Positions 16,323 through 23,842 of a DNA stretch of 64,000 bases are shown piece by piece (the stretch's first letter is position 1; every line of letters begins with the position of its first letter). The notes under the pieces were generated by a model. That model was given only the letters and a program-made list of their open reading frames with translations, was not told the origin of the DNA and ran no database searches. A program made the translations under genes and the position numbers. The stretch covers positions 1 through 64,000 of the forward strand of contig JAFQGF010000003.1 of assembly GCA_017415555.1 (NCBI GenBank), in the 5' to 3' direction. Origin of the DNA: Akkermansia sp. GTDB taxonomy: Bacteria; Verrucomicrobiota; Verrucomicrobiia; Verrucomicrobiales; Akkermansiaceae.

Positions 16323-18130
16323 TCTGTTTCGCTGAAACGTCTTGCGCTGCTCATACAGGTGCCGACGGTGGAGAGGTTGTGTAGCCATGCAGACAGCAGC
16401 GGGGGCAGGACCCCGAACGCTCCCAGAAGAATAAGGGTGGAATTGAACCCTGCTATGAATCGGTAATTGGAATGAATGCGCCGCATGGCGGCTACAGCGA
16501 GTTGACGAAGTGCCACAAGTGCTTTCAGGTTGTTTTCCAGCAGGGTGATATCCGAAATTTCCCGCGCCAGATCTGCGGCATCCTTCATGGATACTGCGAC
16601 CTGGGCACATGTCATAGCTGTGGAATCATTAACACCATCGCCCACCAGGATGACCTTTCTTCCTTCCTCCCTCAGCTTGCAGACGATATCCGCTTTTTGT
16701 TCGGGTTGCAGTGCTGCGTAGTATTCTGTGATGCCCAGTTCTGTAGCTGCGCTGTCTGCCGCACTCTGTATGTCACCTGTCAGCATAATGACTCGTTGTA
16801 TTCCCTGCGCTTTCAGGGAGCGAATAACGTCTGCGGCTTCCGGTCGCAGGGTGTCCTGCAGGCAGATAACACCCACCGCCTGTCCACCTACGGCAAGCCA
16901 GATTGTAGATTCACATCCGCCTCTCTCAAGTTGGCTCTCCAGCTCTGCATTTCTCGGAATGCCTTCATCTTCGAAGAGAAAACGCTCACAGCCCACCAGT
17001 ATCTGATACCCGTCAATACTGGAACGAATTCCTCGCCCCACGACCAGTTCCACTTCGCCATGTTTTTCTTGGGAGGGGTGCAGATGTCGTCGGCGTGCTT
17101 CTGCCATAATGGCATGTGCCTTGCTGTGGTGAAAATGTTCCTCGATGCCGGCGACAAGTTGAAGAACGTCGTCCTCACTCCGGGGCGGGAGCGCCAATAT
17201 GCGGCTTACATGCGGAGTTGCCGTTGTGAGCGTTCCGGTTTTATCGAAAACGACCGTGTCCGCCTCTGCCACCGCTTCCAGATATTTACCACCTTTTACC
17301 ATGACTCCGTGTTTCACAGCCTGGCGCATGACTGTGGCCATCACGATAGGTGTGGTGAGCTTCAGCGCACAGCTGTAATCGACCATCAATACAGAAGATG
17401 CGCGCCCTATGCGACCAGAAAGTGCCCAGGTAAGCCCTGCTGCCAGAAGACTCCAAGGCACGATATGGTCGGCCAGATGCTCACAATCTGTCTGCACATG
17501 AGCTTTGAGCGCATCGGCTTGTTCTGCCAGGGCTATCAGCTTGTTGATACGCGTTTTCTCGTCCACGGAAATAACGCGGATAAGAAGCCGTCCGCATTGT
17601 ATCGAAGTGCCTGCAAAAACACGGCTACCGGCCTGTTTGGTCGTCTCTGCAGATTCTCCGGTCATCTGGGCTTCATTCACCTCGGCCCGCCCATCCAACA
17701 CTTCACCATCCACCGGCACCATTCCTCCCGTACGCACCACAATACAGTCGCCGGGATGAATCTCCCGCAGAGGTGTCGATATTTCCACTCCATCAGCCCG
17801 TCGCAACCAGACCCGCTCGATTCGTTGTGAGAGGCTTCTGCGCAAGGCTTTTCGAGTTTTGCGCAGAGTGCGCTGCTGCAGGATGTCGGATATTTTCAGC
17901 AGCAGCATAATGCTGTTGGCAGCACCATAGGAGCGTGTAGCTATTCCAACGCCTATAGCCAGAGCATCAAGCACCGGCACGCCCAGCTTCCCCTGCCACA
18001 GACTGCGGATACCCTCCGCAAAATAGCGTCGATAGCGCCATAAGGCGAGCGGCAGTCGCAGATATTGCGGCAACAGCAGGCGGATAGCCGCAGCCTTGAT
18101 GAGTAGCCGGTTGATGCGTGCCGGTAACAT
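16319..18130 (-). CDS. P1B-type heavy-metal ATPase with an unusual Tyr-Ser-Cys metal motif
   Basis: Membrane pump exporting or importing a transition metal, 603 residues. Catalytic core intact: TGES (157-160), phosphorylation motif DKTGT (Asp296), and GDGVND (497-502). The membrane metal site, normally Cys-Pro-Cys, reads D251-Y-S-C-A-L-K. The HP dipeptide of the nucleotide domain (usually SEHP) is changed to SKAHA (336-340). There is no N-terminal metal-binding domain and the first two membrane helices are poor, so fewer than eight helices may be present. It is expressed with a small helper gene 14 bases upstream. Metal identity unknown; zinc or manganese would fit relatives, but this is inference. 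Confidence 0.88.
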   Translation of the reverse strand: MLPARINRLLIKAAAIRLLLPQYLRLPLALWRYRRYFAEGIRSLWQGKLGVPVLDALAIGVGIATRSYGAANSIMLLLKISDILQQRTLRKTRKALRRSLSQRIERVWLRRADGVEISTPLREIHPGDCIVVRTGGMVPVDGEVLDGRAEVNEAQMTGESAETTKQAGSRVFAGTSIQCGRLLIRVISVDEKTRINKLIALAEQADALKAHVQTDCEHLADHIVPWSLLAAGLTWALSGRIGRASSVLMVDYSCALKLTTPIVMATVMRQAVKHGVMVKGGKYLEAVAEADTVVFDKTGTLTTATPHVSRILALPPRSEDDVLQLVAGIEEHFHHSKAHAIMAEARRRHLHPSQEKHGEVELVVGRGIRSSIDGYQILVGCERFLFEDEGIPRNAELESQLERGGCESTIWLAVGGQAVGVICLQDTLRPEAADVIRSLKAQGIQRVIMLTGDIQSAADSAATELGITEYYAALQPEQKADIVCKLREEGRKVILVGDGVNDSTAMTCAQVAVSMKDAADLAREISDITLLENNLKALVALRQLAVAAMRRIHSNYRFIAGFNSTLILLGAFGVLPPLLSAWLHNLSTVGTCMSSARRFSETD

Positions 18131-18144
18131 GGTGCAGAGCAGAC

Positions 18145-18396
18145 TTAATGTTGGGGCTGCTGCTTCATTTCACAGCTTTTGGCGTCGCAATGGTGTGCCT
18201 TTTCCTGAGCTTCCTTGCAAATACCTTCGGCCTCTACCTTGATTTTGCTGAACTGCTCTTTGGCTTTTTCTGTGGCCCGCATGCCTTTAGCCAGGCCTTT
18301 CACGGCCATTTCACGTGCTTTGGGGCACCCGGAGGCGAGTCTGGCGAAGGTCGCAGCGACCACGCCACCGATAAAGAACAATAATCGTGTCTTCAT
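18145..18396 (-). CDS. small membrane-anchored metal-ATPase partner (PacL/DUF1490/DUF6110-like)
   Basis: An 83-residue protein with an N-terminal hydrophobic helix (residues 4-22), a charged amphipathic helix (25-60) and a His/Cys-rich tail: HHC at 68-70, Cys75 and His83. This layout and the position just before a P1B ATPase resemble mycobacterial PacL1 (DUF1490), which anchors near its ATPase and binds metal with its C-terminus, and the DUF6110 proteins next to ATPases in other bacteria. I infer a membrane metallochaperone or scaffold for the pump. I cannot prove homology by eye; similarity rests on architecture and context. First gene of the two-gene operon. Confidence 0.75.
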   Translation of the reverse strand: MKTRLLFFIGGVVAATFARLASGCPKAREMAVKGLAKGMRATEKAKEQFSKIKVEAEGICKEAQEKAHHCDAKSCEMKQQPQH

Positions 18397-18426
18397 TGAT
18401 TTGAATTGGGGTTAGTTGAGGACACA

Positions 18427-18455
18427 ATACTACCCCCTAACACAGTATCCGTCAA
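18427..18455 (-). promoter_or_regulatory. promoter of the metal-ATPase operon
   Basis: Minus strand: TTGACG (18455-18450), 17 bases, TAGTAT (18432-18427). Leader about 24 bases. Confidence 0.55.
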
Positions 18456-18473
18456 GCGATATAGCTAGTGGAT

Positions 18474-18487
18474 GGAACACCTGTTCC
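18474..18487. promoter_or_regulatory. 14-base palindrome upstream of the metal-ATPase promoter
   Basis: GGAACACCTGTTCC, arms of six bases around CC, lies 18 bases upstream of the -35 box of the metal-ATPase operon. It could be an operator for a metal-responsive repressor or activator, or part of a 3' hairpin of the next minus-strand gene. No regulator gene is adjacent. Confidence 0.3.
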
Positions 18488-18534
18488 TTATTCGGGAATA
18501 TCATCCCTTATGTGTAGCCTACGCTCAGAGAACT

Positions 18535-19743
18535 TCAGGGCCGCGGCATGGGGTGACGGATTTTATTAAGGTGTTCCTGCAGCTCCTCTACACGGAGGGC
18601 GGGCAATTTTCCGTCTTTCATGAGGGGGCGTAACCATTCCAGCAATTGCAGGGCTACGGTCTGGCAGTATGCGGTATCAGACAGGGGGCTTTTGTGTTTT
18701 GCCGCGATGGTGAGTGTAAGTGTGGGAATATGTGTTGAGCCAACCATCATATTTGTCCACGCTCCCATCTCCCTGTTTCTGGCACCATATATCATCCGAA
18801 CCTTCAGGCTATGACGGTTGTATTCGATTGATTCATTTTTCAGGTTGTCGAATTCCACACGGGCATCGGCATGTCGGCGGAACCAATCGGCAACATCCTC
18901 CCCGAGTTCTATGGGAAGGATAACGTGTTGCCAATCTATGATTTTTGTTCGGCAAGCCTCGTGAAAATGCCTGTTAAGGCGAGCCTCACTCACAGAACTC
19001 AATGGCGATTTCTCCTCTTCTGTTACTTCCTTCAGGGCTCTCAGGAAGGGAGCAAGATTAGTATCTTCATTATCTGATGGATTTATCTTCAGTTCAATAC
19101 ACTTATCTTTTGCAGAGGCCTTGACTTGAGCCGGGGCTTGGTGAGTACTGAGCCGGATTTCTGTGCCGCTCATTCTTTTGTCGGCCAGGTGCACAGAGCC
19201 GGCGATGAAGGACGTTAAATTTTCTGCCAGCCTGGTAGCAGTGCCCGCCAGCTCAGGCGGCGCTGTTATGGTGACTTCCTGCCACGATATTGCATCATAC
19301 TCCAGTTCCTCACTGAGAATCCTCTCTAACTCAGACATGTGAACAGTGCGCAGCCTGCCGTTTTCTGAAAGTCTGGCAAACCCACGTTGCAAGCGCCGCA
19401 AAGTCTCGGCTTTCTGGCTTTCGTGCATGGTGATAATCAGACCTTCACCTCCCGGAGGCACGTGTATGGCAGGCTGTTCGTCTTCCCAGCCAGGATAGAC
19501 GCTGATAAGGGAGTCTTCCGGGAAGCCTTCCGAGTCTCTCTGTGCTGCTCTTACTCTGCCCCCCACAATCGGTTGCAGCAGGTGAATAAAATCCTCATCA
19601 GCATCAATTACAATATCTTCATCCCAGTTGATAACAAACGGCTCCGGAGTGATCTTATGGCAGAAAGGACAGGCCTGCACCGGTGTAAGAAGTGCAAGTA
19701 TACTCGCAAGCAGGGTGGTACTCAGGGTAGTTGGGCTAGTCAT
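18535..19743 (-). CDS. hypothetical secreted protein with an N-terminal CPFC motif
   Basis: A 402-residue protein with a signal peptide ending at about residue 24, directly followed by Cys-Pro-Phe-Cys (ACPFCHK), the spacing of a thioredoxin-type redox site or a metal clip, but the sequence after it is not thioredoxin-like. The body is polar with several Trp-rich motifs (DWQHVILPIELGEDVADWFRRH) and may hold two similar alpha/beta units: AETLRRLQRGFARLSEN..ELERILSEEL near 125-155 and LRPLMKDGKLPALRVEELQEHLNK near the end. Last gene of an operon with waaA and rsmD, six bases after waaA. Function unknown; envelope location inferred. Confidence 0.7.
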   Translation of the reverse strand: MTSPTTLSTTLLASILALLTPVQACPFCHKITPEPFVINWDEDIVIDADEDFIHLLQPIVGGRVRAAQRDSEGFPEDSLISVYPGWEDEQPAIHVPPGGEGLIITMHESQKAETLRRLQRGFARLSENGRLRTVHMSELERILSEELEYDAISWQEVTITAPPELAGTATRLAENLTSFIAGSVHLADKRMSGTEIRLSTHQAPAQVKASAKDKCIELKINPSDNEDTNLAPFLRALKEVTEEEKSPLSSVSEARLNRHFHEACRTKIIDWQHVILPIELGEDVADWFRRHADARVEFDNLKNESIEYNRHSLKVRMIYGARNREMGAWTNMMVGSTHIPTLTLTIAAKHKSPLSDTAYCQTVALQLLEWLRPLMKDGKLPALRVEELQEHLNKIRHPMPRP

Positions 19744-19749
19744 TGTGTT

Positions 19750-21027
19750 TTACTTGTATTGCGTTTCCACAAGCTTCACACTGCGGGCTGTGGCGCCAGA
19801 GTGCACATGCAGAGCATTGTAGGCACGGTCACAGCGGACTGAGGCCTCATCCTTGTCCGTCAGTACCTTTCGGAGCGTATCTCCCAGTTGCTCCTTCTCA
19901 CACTGCCAGACGCTGTTTTCGGCCTTCAGCAAGGTAACAAGGTCTGCAAAGTTGGTCATATCCGGTCCGAATATAACGGGCTTACGGGCAGCTATGGCTT
20001 CCACGGGGTTCTGTCCTCCACGTGCCAGATAACTCTTACCGATGACGACCACATCTGCCAGAGCTGTCCAGTCGCGTAGCTCGCCGGTCGTGTCTGCTAC
20101 ATAGCACAGATTGTCTGGCAGAGGGTCGGGAAGGGTGCCGGCCGTACGCAATACAGGGAAGAAGCCGGCAGCAGAAAGCGACTTCACCACATCGGCTCGG
20201 CGCTCTGCATGACGGGGCACGATGAGGGGGAAAGCACCGGCCTTGCGTACAGCCGTGGCAATGAGGGATTCCTCCCCGGCATGGGTACTGGCAGCCAGAA
20301 CTACAGGCTTGTCACCGCAGATAGAGGAAAGCAGCTCGCGGAAATCGGAGCGCGGCTCTGCAGGGGTGTCGCCCATCACATCGAACTTTATGCTACCGGT
20401 TATGGTGATGATATCTTCGTTCACGCCTATACCTCCGAAACGTCCTTTATCGTTGGCATTCTGGGCTCCGAGTGCGGTAAGGCGGGAGAAAAGCAGGCTG
20501 GTTATTCCGCGAACTTTGCGGTAACGCCCCTCGCTGCGGGGACTCAGCCGGGCATTGAGCATCAGCATCGGGATACGCATGCGGTGACAGGCCTCCGCAA
20601 AGTTCGGCCAAAGCTCCGCCTCAATCAGCACCACGGCTCTGGGGCAGAAACGTTTGAGGCAGCGGCCGGAGAGTCCCGGTACATCCAGCGGTGAGTAGAG
20701 TGCGCGCACGCCGGGCAGGGCTGCATCTCGCACCACCTGATGACCTGTGGCCGTGCTGGTAGCCAGCACCACAGGCTCGTGGTGTGTCTTCACCCATTCG
20801 CGGATGAACTTGAGAGCGATGAACACCTCGCCTACGCTCACGGCATGCACATAGAGGCCGCCCTTCGGTTCTTCCGATGCAGGTTTCTTATAGATACCGA
20901 AGCGTTCTCGCAGACCGGTGCCAAAGCCCCCGCGCTTCTTCATTTTAATGAGATACCCCGGTATGGAGAGTATCAGAAATACCGGGAGTAACAGATTGTA
21001 AATTAACAGAAAAATAAAGCGTTTCAT
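19750..21027 (-). CDS. waaA: 3-deoxy-D-manno-octulosonic acid (Kdo) transferase
   Basis: GT30 enzyme that transfers Kdo from CMP-Kdo to lipid IVA, so the organism makes lipopolysaccharide. 425 residues. An N-terminal membrane anchor (IFLLIYNLLLPVFLILSIPGYLI) is followed by KKRGGFGTGLRERFGIY, the acceptor-side signature VHAVSVGEVFIALKFIREW (with the catalytic Glu) and ARLSPRSEGRYRKV. The donor half holds STHAGEESLI, PRHAERR and GKSYLARGGQNPVEAIAARKPVIFGPDMTNFADL. One or two Kdo residues cannot be told. Its start overlaps the stop of rsmD by four bases. Confidence 0.93.
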   Translation of the reverse strand: MKRFIFLLIYNLLLPVFLILSIPGYLIKMKKRGGFGTGLRERFGIYKKPASEEPKGGLYVHAVSVGEVFIALKFIREWVKTHHEPVVLATSTATGHQVVRDAALPGVRALYSPLDVPGLSGRCLKRFCPRAVVLIEAELWPNFAEACHRMRIPMLMLNARLSPRSEGRYRKVRGITSLLFSRLTALGAQNANDKGRFGGIGVNEDIITITGSIKFDVMGDTPAEPRSDFRELLSSICGDKPVVLAASTHAGEESLIATAVRKAGAFPLIVPRHAERRADVVKSLSAAGFFPVLRTAGTLPDPLPDNLCYVADTTGELRDWTALADVVVIGKSYLARGGQNPVEAIAARKPVIFGPDMTNFADLVTLLKAENSVWQCEKEQLGDTLRKVLTDKDEASVRCDRAYNALHVHSGATARSVKLVETQYK

Positions 21028-21587
21028 ACGTCTTTGCGGTAGAAAAGAATGGTGTTTTTGCCGTAGGTGCGCTCGTCTATGAGTTTCCAGCCCGGGAACT
21101 CGCGCGTGTGGATATCTCCCACGCCGTATCCCAGCTGAGCCTCGGCTATGAAGTAGCCGTCATCCTCCAGCAGCTCGTGCAGGCGGTCGGTCATCAGCTC
21201 CGCTATCATGTCGCGGTCGCCTATGGCTTTGGCATAGGGTGGGTCGGCAAATATGATGTCGTATTTACCTGCATCTCGCTTCACAAATTGCAGACAGTCG
21301 CTCTGCACAATGCTGCCTCCCACAAGCTTACTCTTTTCCAGATTGGTACGCGCCATAGCACAGCTCTGTCGTGCGACATCCACCATGCGGACGCTGGCAG
21401 CACCACGGCTCAGGGCCTCCAGGCCAACAGAACCGGAGCCACAGTAGAGATCCAGAATACGTGCTCCCTCGACGATGGGGCCGATGATGTTGAAGAGAGC
21501 CTCCCGAACGCGGTCCTGCGTGGGACGCACCTCCCCCTGCGGCACCTTTATGCTGTAACCTTTTGCTTTACCTGCAATAATCCTCAT
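21024..21587 (-). CDS. rsmD: 16S rRNA (guanine(966)-N(2))-methyltransferase
   Basis: Methylates G966 of 16S rRNA with S-adenosylmethionine during 30S assembly. 187 residues, the normal length. Family motifs: MRIIAGKAKG, PTQDRVREALFNII, the SAM site ILDLYCGSGSVGLEALSRGA, and the catalytic FADPPYAK. It lies between a secreted protein gene (7 bases upstream) and waaA (overlap of four bases); the rsmD-coaD link often seen in other bacteria is absent here. Confidence 0.93.
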   Translation of the reverse strand: MRIIAGKAKGYSIKVPQGEVRPTQDRVREALFNIIGPIVEGARILDLYCGSGSVGLEALSRGAASVRMVDVARQSCAMARTNLEKSKLVGGSIVQSDCLQFVKRDAGKYDIIFADPPYAKAIGDRDMIAELMTDRLHELLEDDGYFIAEAQLGYGVGDIHTREFPGWKLIDERTYGKNTILFYRKDV

Positions 21588-21594
21588 GGGTGTG

Positions 21595-22455
21595 TCAGTT
21601 GCGGTTGCGACGTCGGCGGTTGCGGCGCTTTTTGCGACGCTCCCTGGGTTGTTCTTCCTTCGCCTTATCCTCTGTTACTTCCTGTTTGGGAGCCTCCACT
21701 TTTGGTGCAGGGGGAGCGGCTTCAGGAGGGTCTGCTGCCGGCTGCCCCACACGGAAGCGAAGCACATACCCCCCCTGGGCCAGCGTTGCGCCGCTGCCCG
21801 GGGTACGCTCCACGAAACTGTAGCTCAGGTACAGGTACTCGCCATTCATGCGGCGGGAGATGCTGAGAGTCTCCATCAGCTCAGACATAGCATCATTCTT
21901 CTGCAGAACCCAGGTTGTGCCTTTGCGGGCTCCATACACGTTGGTGTTGAGCGTAACAAGTTCCTGCGGCATCATTTTACCGTTCGGAGAGACCCATGTG
22001 TTGTCAGACGCGTTGTACGACATGCCGGCAACCGACAAAGGGGTAACCTGTCGTGTGAACTGATTGATGCTCACGCCATGCAGCCCCCACTCGTTGTTAC
22101 TCTTGTCGTAGGCTCCCATCTGCACGGTCTGCACCGGAGTGATGGTTATTTTTGCCCATTCTGCCTTGTATCTTTCGTACTCAGCTTTGTCCGGCCACAA
22201 ATCCGGGTTGTATTCCATAAGCTCCGTGGAGTTATATGTGCGGAAGAACTCCTGTTTTTTTTCGGTCGGCAGCGCCTGCAAACGAGAGGAAAGAGCCTGC
22301 TGCATACGAACAAACTCCGGAGTCGGCGTTACTTGTACAGATTCACCCGTCAGCCGCATGCCATCCGCAGGAAAATCCATAAACGCAGGCGGTACTGATG
22401 CAGCCATTGCTACAGATGTTGCCATCAATATATGGAGAGGAAAGAGAAATTTCAT
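21595..22455 (-). CDS. hypothetical secreted protein with an Arg-rich tail
   Basis: 286 residues from the ATG at 22455, which opens a signal peptide (MKFLFPLHILMATSVAMAAS); an upstream ATG at 22497 would fall on the -35 box. The middle has a possible beta-sandwich with conserved-looking Trp and Asn (NEWGLHGVSINQFTRQVTPLSVAGMSY), then a Pro/Ala-rich linker (VGQPAADPPEAAPPAPKVEAP) and an acidic-to-basic tail ending in RRKKRRNRRRRNRN. Such a tail on an exported protein may bind lipopolysaccharide, nucleic acid or an acidic polymer. First gene of the operon with rsmD and waaA. Not recognised. Confidence 0.7.
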   Translation of the reverse strand: MKFLFPLHILMATSVAMAASVPPAFMDFPADGMRLTGESVQVTPTPEFVRMQQALSSRLQALPTEKKQEFFRTYNSTELMEYNPDLWPDKAEYERYKAEWAKITITPVQTVQMGAYDKSNNEWGLHGVSINQFTRQVTPLSVAGMSYNASDNTWVSPNGKMMPQELVTLNTNVYGARKGTTWVLQKNDAMSELMETLSISRRMNGEYLYLSYSFVERTPGSGATLAQGGYVLRFRVGQPAADPPEAAPPAPKVEAPKQEVTEDKAKEEQPRERRKKRRNRRRRNRN

Positions 22456-22468
22456 ATCGTGCTTTCTT

Positions 22469-22497
22469 ATTCTACCATTATCGGGCTCCTCTGACAA
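22469..22497 (-). promoter_or_regulatory. promoter of the secreted protein-rsmD-waaA operon
   Basis: Minus strand: TTGTCA (22497-22492), 17 bases, TAGAAT (22474-22469), 13 bases to the ATG, so a leader of about seven bases. Confidence 0.6.
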
Positions 22498-22658
22498 GTG
22501 AGAAAGATATGATTCTGCTTATTTTTGCGGTTCTGCTCAGTAAAAGGATGGTAGATTCGGGGTTTTAGTTGCAAGAAATGAAATTCCGGGGCTGTTTTTC
22601 TCTGAGATAACCTGATTCTTCCAACAGCATGCAACAGACTATTTACGCCATAAATGTC

Positions 22659-22687
22659 TTGCTTTCGCTTCAACGGTATGCTACACT
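22659..22687 (+). promoter_or_regulatory. promoter of the Nudix-trmO-hydrolase operon
   Basis: TTGCTT (22659-22664), 17 bases, TACACT (22682-22687); leader about 16 bases to the ATG at 22710. The 254-base gap between the divergent genes holds only the two promoters. Confidence 0.55.
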
Positions 22688-22709
22688 CGGGCAGACAGTT
22701 CAGACATTT

Positions 22710-23180
22710 ATGCCTCAGTCAACGGAATTATACAGACCGAATGCCGCTATCATCTATCAGCGCAATGATGGCACGCTGTTGGTGTGCGAACGCGTGAAGC
22801 CTGCCGGAGCCTGGCAGTTCCCGCAGGGGGGCATAAAGAAGGGCGAGTCTCCGCTCAGTGCTGCCTGCCGTGAGGGCATGGAGGAAACCGGATTCCGCCC
22901 GAACGAATACGAGGTGGTGGCAGAACATGGTCCTTACCGCTACGATTACCCCCCCAAAGAACGAGAGCGTGTTCTTCGCAAGCGCGGTATTCCCTACGCC
23001 GGGCAGGAGCAGTATTACTTCCTCTGCCGCATGCACAGTGATACCGCTGAACCTTGGTTAGACAACAAGGAATTCCGCGATTACAAGTGGGTGCAGCCCT
23101 GTGACTTCGATTTCAATAGCCTGCCGGATTTCAAACGTGACGTCTATGTGCAGGTAATGCGCGACTTCTTCGGCGTGTAA
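22710..23180 (+). CDS. rppH: RNA pyrophosphohydrolase-like Nudix protein
   Basis: A 156-residue Nudix hydrolase that likely removes pyrophosphate from 5'-triphosphate RNA or cleaves dinucleoside polyphosphates. The Nudix box is complete: GGIKKGESPLSAACREGMEETGF with the Glu of the REXXEE core. The start YRPNAAIIYQRNDGTLLVCERV and AWQFPQGG are RppH-like. The ATG at 22710 is chosen over one at 22629 because the promoter lies between them. If RppH-like, leader-poor mRNAs in this organism would be natural substrates, though that link is speculation. Its stop overlaps the trmO start (TAATG). Confidence 0.82.
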   Translation: MPQSTELYRPNAAIIYQRNDGTLLVCERVKPAGAWQFPQGGIKKGESPLSAACREGMEETGFRPNEYEVVAEHGPYRYDYPPKERERVLRKRGIPYAGQEQYYFLCRMHSDTAEPWLDNKEFRDYKWVQPCDFDFNSLPDFKRDVYVQVMRDFFGV

Positions 23181-23842
23181 TGGAACCCATTGCCCATATT
23201 CACAGCCCTTTTGCGGACAAGTTCGGCGTCCCGCGACAGGGAAACTTGGCTCCCCATGTCATTAGTGAGATTGTTTTCACACCTGCCTACCGTAATCCTG
23301 AGTGTGTGCGCGGCATAGAGAGTTTCAGCCATCTCTGGCTTATCTGGGGGTTCCATTGCAATGAAACTGCCGGGTGGCACCCTACAGTGCGGCCTCCACG
23401 TCTGGGCGGCAACACACGCGTTGGGGTATTTGCAACGCGTTCTCCATTTCGCCCCAATGGACTGGGGCTTTCGGTGGTGCGGCTTCTCTCTGTGGAGCCC
23501 GGCCCCGTATTGCGTGTGAGCGGAGCGGATATGGTGGATGGAACGCCTATCTACGACATCAAACCCTATATTCCCTACGCTGACAGTCTGCCGGAAGCTA
23601 CCGGCGGCTTTACTGAGACACCCCGCACCATGCTGGAAGTGCAGCTGGATTGCACTCTGCCTCGTGCGGCCACCCCGGAGTGGTCACTGGCCATGCAGGA
23701 AGTGCTGGCTCAGGATCCTCGACCTGCCTATCAAGATGACCCTGAGCGCGTATACCACATTATCCTCAAGCCCTTTGAAATCAGTTTCCGGGTGCAGGAT
23801 AACGTGGCGCATGTGCTTAAAATTCGCCGGGAACCCGTATGA
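23180..23842 (+). CDS. trmO: tRNA N6-threonylcarbamoyladenosine N6-methyltransferase
   Basis: SAM-dependent enzyme (TsaA/YaeB/VirR family) that methylates t6A at position 37 of certain tRNAs. 220 residues. Family motifs: IAHIHSPFADKFGVPRQGNLAP, SHLWLIWGFH, VRPPRLGGNTRVGVFATRSPFRPNGLGLSVVRLL, and YDIKPYIPYADSLPEA. All are near perfect. Embedded between a Nudix hydrolase and a serine hydrolase with one-to-four-base overlaps, so it is translationally coupled with both. Cytoplasmic. Confidence 0.93.
   Translation: MEPIAHIHSPFADKFGVPRQGNLAPHVISEIVFTPAYRNPECVRGIESFSHLWLIWGFHCNETAGWHPTVRPPRLGGNTRVGVFATRSPFRPNGLGLSVVRLLSVEPGPVLRVSGADMVDGTPIYDIKPYIPYADSLPEATGGFTETPRTMLEVQLDCTLPRAATPEWSLAMQEVLAQDPRPAYQDDPERVYHIILKPFEISFRVQDNVAHVLKIRREPV

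Noticed and set aside
16472..17830. A 452-codon plus-strand frame opposite the metal ATPase
   Set aside because: It lies fully antisense to an ATPase with intact motifs and its translation is Cys/His-rich noise.
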